Numbered from the stretch's first letter, positions 10,911-23,479 are shown. The stretch is DNA of 64,000 nt from Selaginella moellendorffii (GCF_000143415.4 NW_003314430.1:110620-174619); one strand, 5' to 3'. The notes: generated from the letters alone by a model not told the origin. Translations and numbers: made by a program.

Positions 10911-13900
10911 ATGGCGGATGAATCGGCGACGGTGCGCGACAGCATTCTCTACCTGCTGAGGGATTTCCACGCCCAGATTCCTGCCGATTTCCTGGGCGTC
11001 GTCCCGTCGGGGCAGCCGCGCGTCGAGAATTCTTTCACAGAATCGGAATGGCTGGCGCATCTGGAGCTCAACTTCGTTTGCCTGGCGCTGCGCATGGAGC
11101 TGCTGCGATCTCTTGGCCGGTGCGTTGGGGCAATCGGATCGGATGCGGCGGTTCCAGCGCCCTCATCGTCCATAGCAGTGTGAGTTTTTTCTCCTTTAAA
11201 CTTCTTTACACGCGGCTAAGTTGGAGAGACTTTGCAGGAGAGAAGCTCTTTCGTTGGTTGAGAAGCTGCTGCAAGAACTCGCAACCAGAGAGAGGGAACG
11301 ACTTCCCAAGGATCCAAACAAGCATCCCCTCGTTTTGAAGCTAGCACAGAGATATGGACTGTCACCCGCCGAGACGTGTTTGTTTCAGCTTCTCTTCGTC
11401 CGGGGTGCATCCAAAGCTCCTGCTGTTCGTGCCGCTCTAGGTGATCTCTAAAGTTCCTTGTGGGCATGCTTATGGATGTTTTTGTAGGAGGGAGACAGGA
11501 AGACAAGGAAATGGCGATGGATCTCTGTGGTATGAGCTTGATGGAACTAGAAGAATTTCTTGACGACAAACGCACTCATATGGTTGAAGGCATCATAATG
11601 GGACAGGTTCTCACTTAAGTTGTTCTTCAAGCTTGATGGTGTATACCTTTCCTCTACATTTCTCAGGACGATTACGATGGAAAGACTTTCCGTATGGTGA
11701 AGGAAGCTGTCTCTGTGCTGCTTTTACGGCCAATAAAAACTGAGCAGTGGCTAAAGCTGAGCAAGACGGAGGTCTTGAACGTCGTCGACAGTAGTCACGT
11801 AAGTTTGCTTACATTCGTCCTATTGAAAATGAGTTGCTTGTTTTACAGCTCGAAGGCAAGGGGGATGCCCTTGTAGCTGCAGAAGATCCTGAAAATGAGG
11901 TGGCCGTTTCAGCTGTGTCAGGCCAAGGAGCAAACAAAAAACGGAAGTTTGAAGATATTGAGAGTATAACTGGCCTTTCCGGCCAGCAAGTTGACGAACT
12001 GTTGGCTGGTACCGAGCCAGTAAAATCGTCCAAGAAAGTCTCGCTACCTGCTGAGCAAGAAAGCGAGATGATTCCCGCGGTAGAGACCAGTGATGCTCAG
12101 ACAACCGTCGAGAAGGCATCCAAGGGAGATCTTCAAGCTTATGCCTCGAGTCTTGAATACCTGGATGACGCATTTCAAATGCTAGCTTTGATGCTGAGGG
12201 TCGCAAAGGCTAGACACAAGGAAGATATGAAGGAAGCTTTCAATGATGAACGCTCTTGGTATGATTCTTATAGGTCTACAAAGGTAATACTCTCCTGTCT
12301 TTGCCAAACATTTCGTTCTTACACTGTATCCAGCAGGCTGCAAGCATCCGTGAGCTACAGGCGAAGCTTAGATTTGCCAAGAATCGGCTGCAAGAAAGAA
12401 TGAGACTTACTGAAGAAGCTGTCAAGCAAGACAAAGGACAATTGCCACGACTCGAGGTGTTGTTCTGTCGATGCTCTTTCTGCTGATAACTGAACTTTTC
12501 TACCAGGCTTTAGCTCTCAAGCTTGGACTGGACGAGTTTGAAAAGGGGGTCGTTTTAATGCTTACAGGTACTATGATTTGCACTAGGAACTTTCTCAATA
12601 ATCGTCTTACACTGCAGCTGTGTCCATCTCGCCTGTTGTTAAAAGCATTTTCGAAGGAGACAACGGTGACACTGGCTTTCGGCGCAGCAGCGACTACGTT
12701 CAAGTTAGTCTATTTTTCTTTTCTTGTTTTTATTGCATCCACCAGCGTGGGTTGTCTGGTTTGCAGGTGCAAGACATCCTTACTGTCTATTTCAATTCGT
12801 TCAAAGAACAGGTAAGTCATGTTATTTCCAGCTAGGTTAGTGACTAACTGTTTTCGACAGGTTCTAGCAAGGACATATTTCTATAAGTCCAGCAGGCTTG
12901 TGTCAAGAGGCCTGATCAAACTGAGAAATGCAGTGTACAACAGAGCAAGGTGTGATTTGATGGATCAGCAAGTTGAGCTTGACCGCAGAATGCTTGACTG
13001 GATTGTTGGTCTCGACACTGAAATGAACGAGCTTGTCGATGGGAGCTATTTATATACGCCAAAGGTGATCTAACGTTTATGCACTTTGTCGTCCGAGTAC
13101 AGTACTTATATCTGGCGTTACGCGTAGATTCCTATGGATCAAGTCGTTCTTCCTGAGGAACAGAAAAATATGCTTTTAAAAACAGTCGAGAATTTCTCTA
13201 AATTTAAGGATTTTCGGAAATCGGCAGGTCTCGAGGACATTATGAGCTATGCTGCGGGACTTGTAATTCTCTTATGTGGTGCGTCAGGGACCGGGAAAAC
13301 TATGACGGTAAATGCAGTCGCTCATCACCTTGGTACGTTCTCACCGGCACCTGTTTAGCTGACCACATCCTTCTTTCTTTTATTTTTGTTTCTGCTACAG
13401 GTAAACGCGTTCTCCTTGTGGACTTCCGTGCGCTCCACTTATCCGGTCGTGAAGACAATTCTGGTGATATTCGTGGTTTGTTTCGGGATGCCGACATGAA
13501 CGATGCCGTGATATTTTTTGATGAGTGCGAAGCGATTTTTGCTCAGGTACAGTCTTGTTATAGAAGATTGGTAATATTTTGGTTATTTTAGAGAGAGCAT
13601 GGAGGCGACAAAATGCTAAATGCTCTATTGACGGAAATGGAAAGGCACGAGGGCATCGTTATGCTTGCAACTAATCGTCCTCAAGATCTCGATGAAGCTA
13701 TGCACAGGCGAATTACGTATGATATCAGCTAGTTATTCAGCGGTCACTAATTTTGCCTTTTTATACAGTTGTGTTAGCGAGTTTCATCCGCCAGATCACA
13801 CACAACGCCGGGAAATATGGAAGTTATCATGTTCCCGGTTACCTATGACAAGTAACATTGACTGGGATAGAATATCATTAAGGTACGAAACCTTGTCAAA

Positions 13901-15280
13901 ACAACTCTCATCGAAGTGTGTTTACAGATACGAGCTTACCGGAGGCTATATTAAAAATGCAGTTGTTAGTTCTTTGCTTATTGCCATTTCAAGAGATAGT
14001 GCGAATCCTATAGTTTCCGAGGAAGATATCGTCGAAGGCTGCCGCTTGCAGATGCGTGGCAGCTTGCAGGTAGCTTTGTGTTTTAGTTTGTGTTAGTGCA
14101 CTAATGCCTGAATCCACAGATGAAGTCGTTCACACACAGGGTTGTCCCAAAAGCCGGAGTAGACGACCTTGTTCTTTGTACAGCGATGCGAGAAAGGATC
14201 GAAGGAATTCTTAAGTTTGAAAAAGCGAGAGCGATTTTACAAGGACAATGGGGATTTCAACAAGAGCGCTTAGGAACTGCATGTTTGTTTTACGGTTCCC
14301 ACGGCACCGGGAAATCTGCTGTTGCAGAGGTATATGAACCGTGGTTGTTGATTTCGTTGAGCTCTGTTTTGCGTTTGTTGCAGGCAATAGGATTTGAGTT
14401 AGGACGCCCTTTGAAGGTTAGCACATGTCTTTCCTTGAGATACTGATATTGAGCTTTGGTTTGCAGGTTATCAATTGTTCCCAGTTGATTTCGCGTGAGA
14501 GCAGTGCCAAAACTAGCGCCAATATCACCAGTGTCTTCAAGGATGCAAGGTTGATGGACGCGGTTCTCGTGCTTGAAGATTTTCAGGTCTGCCATTCCAA
14601 CTTATCCACTCTACTTTAACTTCCATGGAACAGATTATGGGAAGTGAAGAGGAAGGCATTGGCAACGGTCTAACTAGCATTTCTGCTTGGTCCCATGTAG
14701 CAATAGGATTGCTATTGCACGAGCTAGAACGATTTCCTGGAATATGTCTCCTTATCGCTAACGTTTCCAAGGTGCGCACAACATTCATTTCTTTCTCTTT
14801 GTTACACAAGTGTTTTGCGTGTTATAGGGAAGCGCCATTGTCAGACTTGATCCCGAGCTTGTTCGAAGGCTCAGGTTTGTCGTGGAGTTTAAAATGCCCG
14901 ATCAGTCTATCCGTGCCGCAATGTGGAAGAAGATGCTACCTGCAAAGGTAAATCCCATAGTGTTTTTTCAAGCACTTTGACCTTAAGTTGATTCCACTGC
15001 AGGCACCTCTGGCCGCTGACATAGATTTTGACGAGCTGAGCAAGCGATTCAACTTTACCAGCGGAGCTATAAGCAGTGCTACAGTTAGAGCGGCCGCGAA
15101 GGTTGTATTTTTCTCCCTTTGTCCACCTTGCTGAGAAACTTTCTTGGCTGCTTTCAGGCTGCGTTACGCTCTGGTGATGCGTCTAGAATTGGACAGAAGG
15201 ATCTAGTGGAAGCTGCCGAAGCTGAAAAGGAACACCTCCGGGATGAATCGCGTGAGATCATGATGAGAGCCTTCATCTAA
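10911..15280 (+). CDS. Tandem AAA+ ATPase with two P-loop modules
   Basis: I do not recognise a named orthologue. About 22 exons with introns of 45-70 bp splice into roughly 1,090 residues without a break. The N-terminal part (about 1-500) has no obvious catalytic motif; it contains helical, winged-helix-like stretches and a basic patch (KKRKFED). The first AAA module has Walker A GASGTGKT, Walker B AVIFFDECEA, sensor LATNRPQDLD and an arginine-finger region (MHRRI). The second has Walker A GSHGTGKS, but its Walker B reads AVLVLEDF, with E-D in place of the usual D-E, and a sensor region LLIANVSK. The C-terminus is a helical lid ending EIMMRAFI. The layout resembles bacterial-type AAA proteins with an N-terminal helical or winged-helix region more than CDC48 or proteasome ATPases; this is inference. 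The start codon at 10911 follows a short leader. Confidence 0.8.
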
Positions 15281-15454
15281 ATGCGGTAACGCTCTCGCCA
15301 CGCAGTTTCAACTCTTTCTTTTGTCGCAGAGAGAGTCGACGAGCAGTCGTACCATGACTACTTGTCTGTTTTTGACGTGGTAATATAGGCTGAGTATCAT
15401 CTTAAGCTAAAGTGTTGCTACAGTAGTTTGGGAAGGGTTTTGAGAGAGAAGAAA

Positions 15455-16698
15455 ATGGGAGCTCCGAGAGTGAAGCTTGGTAGCCAGGGGCTAGAGGTTT
15501 CACAGCAGGGTCTTGGTTGCATGGGAATGTCTGCGTTCTACGGCACTCGCAAGCCCGAATCGGAGATGATAGATCTCATCCACAAGGCTGTCAACGATTT
15601 GGGGATCACTTTTCTCGACACTGCTGATGTTTATGGTCCTCACACAAACGAGATCCTCGTCGGAAAGGTACGTCAGTGCTTTGTTTTTGCCACTTTACTC
15701 TCGTCTTTGCGCTTTCTTTCGCGTTGCAGGCGATTAGCAGCTTGAGAAGAGAAAGTGTCCAAGTCGCGACCAAGTTTGGCATCACGAGCCAGGGAATCCG
15801 AGGTGATCCCGCTTACGTTCGCGAGTCATGCCTTGGCAGCCTCGAGCGACTCGGTGTGGACTACATCGACCTTTACTACCAGCACAGAGTGGACACCAGA
15901 GTTCCCATCGAAATCACGGTATGGTGGCATGATTTTCCGAGATGTTTATCAGTTGAAGTGTTCGCTCTTCTTCAAGGTTGGGGAGATGAAGAAACTCGTC
16001 GAGGAAGGCAAAGTCAAGTACATTGGCCTGTCGGAAGCATCGGCTTCGGACATCCGGCGAGCTCATGCAGTCCATCCCGTGACTGCTGTTCAACTGGAAT
16101 GGTCGCTGTGGACTCGAGATGTGGAAGAAGATGTCATCCCAACATGCAGGTAATGCAACACTCAATACCAAGACGAGAAAAAACTGTTTTTTCTCCAGGG
16201 AACTCGGCATTGGGATCGTTCCTTACAGCCCCCTCGGCCGGGGATTCTTCTCCATCGGCAAGAAGATCATGGAAGACCTGCCAGCAAACGACTTCCGGAA
16301 GGTAGGCTGGTTTCCCGCACGAGCATTCTTCTCGTGGTGTTTTCCATGATGATCAGGTTGGCAATGACCCCCGGCTCATGCCCGAGCACATCGAGAAGAA
16401 CGCGGCCTTTTACAACAAGCTGCTGGAGATGTCCACGAGCAAGAACTGCTCGCCGGGACAACTCGCCCTGGCGTGGCTCCAGCACCAGGGACGCGACGTG
16501 GTTCCAATCCCCGGCACCACCAAGCTCAAAAACTTGCAAGAGAACGCCGGAGCTCTGGCGGTGGAGCTGTCCGAGCAAGAGCTGCGCGCGATCGAAGACG
16601 CGGTTCCCATCGTGAGCATCTCCGGCGAAAGAAAAAAGGACATGTCGCTCACCTGGAGATTCGCTTCCTCGCCCCCGCTTGAGAAATGGGAGCAGTGA
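15455..16698 (+). CDS. Aldo-keto reductase (perakine reductase / PCNT115-like, AKR13-type)
   Basis: This is an NADPH-dependent carbonyl reductase, probably cytosolic; the natural substrate cannot be read from sequence. Five exons (15455-15667, 15730-15918, 15977-16149, 16199-16301, 16357-16698) give 339 residues, typical for the family. The TIM-barrel catalytic tetrad is visible: Asp and Tyr in [10 protein letters not shown], Lys in VATKFG and His in DLYYQHRVD. Cofactor-binding motifs are [12 protein letters not shown] and [16 protein letters not shown]. The start at 15455 opens [21 protein letters not shown], matching the beta-hairpin start of the family. Confidence 0.93.
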
Positions 16699-16706
16699 CG
16701 ATCAAA

Positions 16707-16770
16707 GTATATTCTCCTTGCCGGGAGAATATTCTTTTAAAGCATATTCTCTGTGAAGGAATATTCTCCA
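16707..16770. repeat. Two adjacent small inverted repeats (AGAATATTCT-rich)
   Basis: tattctcc/ggagaata pair across a short loop at about 16709-16731, and atattc/gaatat pair at about 16744-16765. They lie in the 3' flank of the aldo-keto reductase gene. The sequence shares the GAATAT core with the tRNA-Arg trailer hairpin. Confidence 0.5.
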
Positions 16771-17033
16771 TGATAAACCCTAAAGAATGTTCTTGGGATC
16801 TATGTTTTCAAACAAGGCGTGTGGGCAAGGGTTCTTTAGTCAAGGCGCGAGCCGGGTAGTGCCGCCCATTCCAGCAACAGGGGGCATTCTTGTCCAGATC
16901 TCCATCGCCATCGCATCACCGTGTTGGATCGATCGCGCTGCTGTAGGGGCGGCAAATTTAGATGGCCCGGCTTTGTCCCTGGCGGAGCCTAATTTGGAGA
17001 CGCAGGTAGCGCGCGCTGGGCACAGATCGAGCC

Positions 17034-18547
17034 ATGGGCAGCATGGAGCTGTGGGATTTCGAGAATCTGGCGGATGGCCGCGCGCCTAGGGTTGTCCTGG
17101 GCGTGGATGGAGGATCCACTTCCACGCTGTGTGTGTGTGTAAACGCTAACTCCAGCAAAGAGTCCCCAAAGGTTATTGGACGAGCTGTGGCTGGCTGCTC
17201 CAATCGCAACAGTGTTGGAGGTATGTTCTTGTGAGTTTTCGTGAGTTTTTCCTTATTTTTTTCATGGACTGGACGCTTCTCTACTTCTTTCTTTGTAGAT
17301 GAGCTTGCAAATGCGGCTCTAGAACTGGCGCTTGCGGGAGCTCTCAAGAACGCGGGAGTTCCTCGCTCGTCGGTCCAGGCGGTGTGCGTGGGGATCTCGG
17401 GAGTGGACACTCGAGACGATGAGGAGCGAATGCTGTCCTGGCTGAGGTGTGAAGTAGTAAATTTCATATGCTGACTGATAAGCGTGAGATGATGCAGCGC
17501 ACCATTTCACTGGTATTCTGCGTGCTGAGATTCAATCCTTTCACGCTTTGCTAAGTTTTTCACTGGTTTTTTTCTTTGTTGTTTGTTCTACCAGGCAACT
17601 TTTTCCGCGCACGTCTCACATTTTTGCTTACAACGACGCTGTTGCAGCCTTGGCGAGTGGAACTCTCGGAAAGCTCCATGGCTGTGTGCTCGTCGTTGGA
17701 ACCGGAACAATTGCGTATGGATTCACGAGTGATGGACGCAAAACTCGCTGCTCGGGCTATGGTCCTCTCCTCGGAGACCAAGGCAGGTCCGAGTCTCTTC
17801 CACGTTTTCTTTGATAGTTTTCTCTTTTGTTTTCTTCGCCACCACTTACTCGTGTGCTTTCTTGGCAGTGGCTTTGCCATAGCATCGCAAGCTTTGGCAT
17901 CAGTAACTCGTGCTCACGATGGACGCGGTCCTCCTACAGCGCTGTCTGAAGCGATTCTAAAGCATCTCCACCTCAAGCATGTTGACGACTTAATCAGGTA
18001 TCGTTCTTCATTGTGCCAAACTTTGGTTGACATTGTTGCTGGCAGCTGGGCCTATACAGATTCCTCGTGGGCTCGTGTAGCAGCTCTTGTCCCGGTTGTC
18101 AAGGCTTGTGCTGCGGCAGGAGACTTTGCTGCTCAGGAGGCTCTCAATTTTGCTGTACAAGAGCTGTCTTTGAGCGTCAACTCTGTTGTCACTAGACTCG
18201 ATCTCGCCGGTGAAGGTAAGCACTCTCGGTTATGCGAGGCATTTCTAAGCTGGCTTACAGATGGAAAGCAACCGTTTCCGCTGGTTTTGGTCGGTGGCGT
18301 TTTGGAAAAGAATGACTCGTTCGACCTCGTCTCTGCGATCGTTCGTTGCGTAGGTGCTTCCTTTCCCGGCGTTGAAGCTATTCGGCCCCAGGTGATAACC
18401 TTTCGCGTTTCCTTATGGGTTGTTGATTTGATCCATTCCGTTCCACAGGTGGAGCCAGCTGTTGGAGCGGCGTTGCTTGCGCTGAGACAATCCTCTGTTG
18501 CAACGACGAGACTCTGCAATGGTGATATGAGCGCGGCTGAGGTGTAA
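17034..18547 (+). CDS. NAGK: N-acetyl-D-glucosamine kinase (BadF/BcrA-type ATPase fold)
   Basis: The enzyme phosphorylates free GlcNAc at C6 for salvage into UDP-GlcNAc, in the cytosol. Seven exons (17034-17220, 17299-17446, 17595-17786, 17869-17997, 18046-18215, 18261-18391, 18449-18547) give 351 residues, close to the human enzyme. Phosphate-1 motif is VVLGVDGGSTSTLCV. The ADNYND-equivalent is AYNDAVAAL. Phosphate-2 is VLVVGTGTIAYGF, then GYGPLLGDQGSGF, a family hallmark, and an adenosine motif near LVLVGGVLEKND. The exon 3-4 join rebuilds GDQGSGF exactly, supporting the splice choice. Confidence 0.92.
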
Positions 18548-19176
18548 AACACTTTTTTAACTCGGACTCGATTTGGCTGACCGTTTGTAAATTGCTTTGT
18601 TATAAGTGGAACTTTGAAATGGTTTTAAGATAAACGCTCCTTGGTGGATAATGGCTTCATACTTTCGCGCATGGATGAAAGCTCCAGTCAAATATGATTT
18701 TGACTGGCTTGACCGTCGATTCTTTTGACTCGGGAGACCCAGGAAAGTAGAGCACGCAGTGACATACTAGCGGCAGGAAAGACCCTCTGACTGAGTTGAC
18801 CATAAAGCTGCAAAGTGTTCTATCGTTCAACTGAAGAATGCAAGAATTTTTCTAATGGATCACGAGTGGAAGAAGAGCTGGCCTGGAAATATTCTATGTT
18901 TGTAGGCACGACAGAGTCTCAAGGTGGCTAGGAGTTGGATTTCCTAACTTGGATCCAAAGGGCCGATATAATCCCGTGCAGACGCAGCAGCAGGATTCGA
19001 ACCCATTTAACAAAAAGAATATGCCCCATGTTCAAAGTCAAGACAGATGATCACGGATGCACTGGCAAGCAGATTCGCACCATCAAATGAGTCAGCTGAA
19101 TGCCGTGCCGTGTGCGATCAAGCCCTGGCCTCGATCTATAAAGATGTCGTAACACTTTGTAAGTAGCTAGAACACA
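18548..19176. other. Intergenic with GH5 promoter
   Basis: No gene seen. A ctataaag TATA-like element lies at about 19136, 40 bp before the GH5 start. A tRNA B-box-like word (ggattcgaaccc) is at about 18993, but no cloverleaf surrounds it. Confidence 0.5.
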
Positions 19177-21117
19177 ATGGAGCCTGCTGCATTGTCTTGC
19201 ATGCTTCTATCAATTCTTGTGGTGGCAACAGTGCAGCAGGGCCTCGCGGCGGCGTCGCCTCCCAACATTCGCGCCGTCAACCTTGGGGGATGGCTGGTGA
19301 TCGAAGGATGGATGACAATGTCCTTGTTTGATAAAATTCCAAATAACAATGATCTCTTGGTTTACTTCTAGCTAACATAGGACACATCTGATAATCAAAA
19401 TTTGTTTCTTGGCTGCAGGATGGGACCCAAATCCTGCTCAAATCTTTGAAACTGGGGAAGTATGTGTCTGCCGAGAATAGCGGTGGAGGCAAGATGGTTG
19501 TCAACAGGCAAAACCCATCCAGCTGGGAGACATTCAAGGTTTTTCCTCTTCCAAAAATTCATTTTTTGAAACAAAATATGTTCTAGCTATGGCGAGTAAG
19601 CAGCAACAGATTCTATCTCCGTGTATCCAACAATATGTTCGTGTCGGCTCTCAATGGAGGCGGAAGTACAGTCGATTCGACCAAAGACACCCCTAAGGAA
19701 TGGGAAACATTTAAAATCGTTCGCAATAAATCTCTAGTTCACATCAAAACTTTCAATGGCAGATACTTACAAGTAATGCAATGCTCACTGTGAAGTTTTC
19801 AACTTCCATTTCAACTTGCAGGCCAAGGATGAGAGCCAGCTGACCGCGGATTACAGTGGCGAGCCCGGGTGGGATAATAACAACCCTGCTGTATTTATCA
19901 TGACTGTCAACACTGCTCTTCGAGGAGAGTTTCAGCTGGCCAATGCCTATTCCAGAGCTCCTCAGCAAGTCTTTGACGTAAGAAGAGCTGTTCAGCAAGT
20001 CTTCGTGTTCTGATATTACGATATTGTTTGTTTTTCTTCAAAAGAGACATCGAAACAACTTCATCACAGAAGGCGATTTTCAGTTCCTTGCTTCCAAGGG
20101 AATCAACGCTGTCCGGATTCCCGTTGGCTGGTGGATTGCATACGATCCCAATCCACCGAAGCCGTTCGTTGGAGGATCCATGAAAGCTCTAGACAACGCA
20201 TTTACATGGGCTAGGTGAGAGCAACATTCTCTTCTGATGGATTTCCTAAAACTTTCGTCTCAATGTGGTGGTGTTGAAGCAAACACAACATCAAAGTTAT
20301 TATTGATCTTCATGCGGCACCTGGATCACAGAATCCCGAGGATCACAGTGCAAGTCGGGACGGAGTTTCAACGTGGAGGCAGGAAGAGAATATCGCTCAA
20401 ACGCTCGAAGTCATCGATGTTCTTGCCTCCAAGTAATCGATCAATCTAGATTTTGAAACTCGACTTAAAATGCCTCTCACACATGTAGGTACTCAAGTCA
20501 TCCGGCTCTATTAGGCATCGAGCTTCTGAACGAGCCTAATGCTGCCAATGTTGATCTCGACACCCTCAAAAGTTACTACAAACAAGGATACCAAAGAGTT
20601 CGAAGCAAGAGCCCTAATGCTTACGTGATCATGTGTCAGAGGCTTGGAAGCGATCCAATGGAGCTTGTCAACGCTCTAGACCCTGGCTCCACAAATGTGG
20701 TTCTCGACGTTCATTACTACAACTATTTCACTGACGAGTTCAAAGGCAAAACTATCCAGTGGCACATCAATTACATCAACAACGAGAGGAAATCAGACAT
20801 TGCACGACTGAAGAATGCAAAAAACGCTCCTCTGATCTTTGTTGGTAAGGCTCTCTCCAACATCGAACTGGATCACGAGTGACGAAGAATATGTTTCATG
20901 TACTTTTGCAGGGGAATGGAGCAACCAGGTAGACGTCCCTGGTGCAACCGACGACGACTTTACAAGATATGGCACTGCACAGCTTACAGTATACAAAGAC
21001 GCATCGTTTGGATGTGGATTCTGGAGTTTCAAAACTCTTGATGAAAACATCCACTGGGACTTTAAGAGGTCTGTAGAGAAAGGACACCTTCGCTTGCCAT
21101 CGCTTGCCATGAAGTAA
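19177..21117 (+). CDS. GH5 exo-beta-1,3-glucanase-like secreted protein, copy 1
   Basis: Eight exons (19177-19359, 19419-19538, 19587-19772, 19822-19977, 20045-20214, 20280-20432, 20489-20844, 20912-21117) give 509 residues. A signal peptide (residues 1-27) is followed by [12 protein letters not shown], which opens the GH5 barrel in this plant subfamily. A fascin-like beta-trefoil insert (about residues 62-215, KYVSAEN..., HIKTFNGRYLQAKDESQLTA) follows. The barrel resumes with [24 protein letters not shown] and [13 protein letters not shown]. The acid/base Glu is in GIELLNEPNAA and the nucleophile Glu in FVGEWSNQ; HYYN carries the conserved His-Tyr. Probably acts on cell-wall beta-glucan. A paralogue lies inverted at 25952-27907. 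Confidence 0.92.
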
Positions 21118-21652
21118 AAGCCTTCCTCTTTAGTAAAAGAATAAACTAGAATAATATTTCTTTTGTCTACAATATTATTTTCATTAATATTACAATATTA
21201 TTTTTATTTTTATTAGAATAGTTCTTATTTCGTGCAATGTTGTCACTGCCAATAATTTTGAAATTTCTTGCTGTCCAAAGGATAGTATATCAGAAGAAAC
21301 CTTTGTTCTGAAAATATTCATTTACTCTATTCTAGCTTGCCAACAATGTTACAGGCACCGTAAATCTGACCGTCCGCAAACTGTCGCGCAAGCACCATGT
21401 GCCGTCGGATCTCAACTGGTATGGCCGTGGAGCAAAAAAATGAATAAACACTGCATGAGAGCGGCCAGTTAGTGAGCTGGGCGTCAGCTTTTACCGTATT
21501 CATGTGCCTGGCGTCTTTGTCAAGTGGTATTCCCCCCAAAACAAAAATTCTTCCCTTCCAAACCTCAATGTTTTCTTCCACACTCCACCGCAACACCTTT
21601 CAATCGAAAGCTCGCATGCTTGCCCCTTGATTTATAACATCAGACGAGAAGA
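21118..21652. other. Intergenic, AT-rich then leader of the LRR gene
   Basis: Positions 21130-21340 are dominated by aatatta-type simple sequence. No coding signal is visible up to the LRR start. Confidence 0.5.
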
Positions 21653-23071
21653 ATGTCCTCCCCCTCTTCACTGCTCCTCGGGGCGATTCTTACCCAATGT
21701 TTGCTCTTGGCTTCCTGGGCAGCAGGAGAATCGCAGCTGCGAAGAGCCCGCGTTGATTACGAGCAGCCGGAGCACATCATGGATCGAAACGAGCAAGAGG
21801 CGCTCTACCAGGTCATGGAATCCCTGCTCAATGAGTCCTCCCAGTGGCGAGCCAAGCATCCCCACCCCTGTAGCAGCTACCATCCATGGCCGGGCCTCGA
21901 GTGCCAGCAGCTGGGAGGATCCAGCGGCAGCAGCAGCGATGACTACCTTCTTCACGTCACCAAGATCACGCTTGTCGGCTCCAACCCGGCCACCGCTTGC
22001 AAGAAGAATGCCTCCTTGTCCCCGGCAATCTTTAAGCTCCCCTTCCTCAGGGCACTCGTCATCATGAGCTGCTTTGTATCCCCCAGCACCAACAGCACCA
22101 ACATTCCTTGGTCGGGCCTCGACAAGCTTGCCTCGTCGCTCCAGGTCCTCACTCTCCGCGGGAACTCGGGCCTCACGGGCACCATCCCCAAGCAGCTGGG
22201 AAGCTTGGCCAAGCTCGAGGTTCTCAGCTTGTCGCAAAACGGGCTCCATGGGAGCGTCCCGATGGAGCTGGGAGGCCTGGAAAAGCTCCAGAATCTCGAC
22301 TTGAGCTACAACTCTCTCGCAGGAGCGATTCCGGGTGAGTTGGGACGGTTGCAGAGCTTGTCGATTCTCGATCTTAGCAACAACAAGCTGGGGGGACATA
22401 TCCCGGATTCGATCGGGAAGCTGGCGCAGCTCAAGAAGCTGGATCTAAGCAGCAACGCGCTGGATGGATCCATCCCAGCCGCGCTTGGGAGCTTGAGCAA
22501 TCTCCAGTTCTTGGCTCTGGATAAGAACAGCATCACTGGCGGCATCCCTCGCGAGCTGCAAGGATTGAGCAACCTCCAGTCACTCCTCCTCCAGGATAAT
22601 CCCATGCACACGACCATACCTGACTTTTGGAAGAGCCTTGGAAAAATCTCGCAGCTGAGGCTTTCCAACTCGGGATACACGGGCGGCATTCCGGGATCCA
22701 TTGTTCTTCTCAAGAACCTCACGGAACTGGCGCTGGAAAGGAACTTCCTCACGGGCTCCATCCCCGAAAGCTTGGGATCACTCCCAAACATCTACCACTT
22801 GAATCTCAGCAACAACCTCTTGTCCGGTCTCGTCCCCTTCGCTCCTAGTTTCTACGCGAGACTGGGTGATAACTTAGATCTTCATGGCAACACCGGATTG
22901 TGCTCTACTGCCGCTGCTAGATCCGATGATCTGAGGAGCTGCCCGGGTGGAAAATCGAGCCAGTCATTGTCATCATCCAGCTCTTCCTCGGCTCCATCAC
23001 AGCAGCAACGAGTTCTTCGCAGCTTCTTTTCCATCTCCGTGTTCTTTTATTTCATCTGTACGGTTCCTTAG
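21653..23071 (+). CDS. Secreted LRR protein, Piriformospora indica-insensitive 2-like
   Basis: A single exon of 472 residues. It has a signal peptide (LLLGAILTQCLLLASWAAG), an N-cap with EQEALYQVMESLLNES and a Cys pair (HPCSSYHPWPGLEC), then about ten plant-type LRRs of the form LxxLxxLxLxxNxLxGxIPxxLGxL (residues about 160-410). A Ser-rich spacer (SSQSLSSSSSSSAPS) and a short hydrophobic C-terminus (FFSISVFFYFICTV) follow, suggesting GPI anchoring or a membrane tail. There is no kinase domain, so it would be a receptor-like protein or co-receptor at the cell surface. The N-terminal layout matches the PII-2 group, implicated in root-fungus interaction in Arabidopsis. Confidence 0.88.
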   Translation: MSSPSSLLLGAILTQCLLLASWAAGESQLRRARVDYEQPEHIMDRNEQEALYQVMESLLNESSQWRAKHPHPCSSYHPWPGLECQQLGGSSGSSSDDYLLHVTKITLVGSNPATACKKNASLSPAIFKLPFLRALVIMSCFVSPSTNSTNIPWSGLDKLASSLQVLTLRGNSGLTGTIPKQLGSLAKLEVLSLSQNGLHGSVPMELGGLEKLQNLDLSYNSLAGAIPGELGRLQSLSILDLSNNKLGGHIPDSIGKLAQLKKLDLSSNALDGSIPAALGSLSNLQFLALDKNSITGGIPRELQGLSNLQSLLLQDNPMHTTIPDFWKSLGKISQLRLSNSGYTGGIPGSIVLLKNLTELALERNFLTGSIPESLGSLPNIYHLNLSNNLLSGLVPFAPSFYARLGDNLDLHGNTGLCSTAAARSDDLRSCPGGKSSQSLSSSSSSSAPSQQQRVLRSFFSISVFFYFICTVP

Positions 23072-23479
23072 AAAAAATTTTGTCCCTCGAGCGATTGAAT
23101 CTATATAAAACTCTCTCGAATCTGCTAATCTCGAGCCAAGTACCCACTATCGAAGTACCCACTGTGACCGTTTGCTCCGACCACGCTCCCTCCAACGAAG
23201 AGACCCCACACGGAACGGGAGAGCAGAGAAGAAAAGTAGAAAAAGGCAAAAAGAGAGAAGCGACATCACACTCCCATCTGCTGCATCGCTGATGCTTGCT
23301 TGCTAAGAGATGCGTACTTGCAGTACTTGCCGCTGCCAGATCTTCAGTGGGCGGTCTTGTCTATTTTCCCGCTAGCAATGAACCCTAAATTTTGGATGAC
23401 ACCCACAGATTATGATAGTTTAAAGCTATATAGGATAGGGAGAGTTCAAAAGAAGCTTACATTCTTTAGCTTCCTGATA

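Noticed and set aside
18985-19005. tRNA B-box-like word ggattcgaaccc
   Set aside because: No acceptor, D or anticodon arms around it on either strand.
21668-22399. 243-codon minus-strand frame
   Set aside because: Shadow of the LRR repeats.
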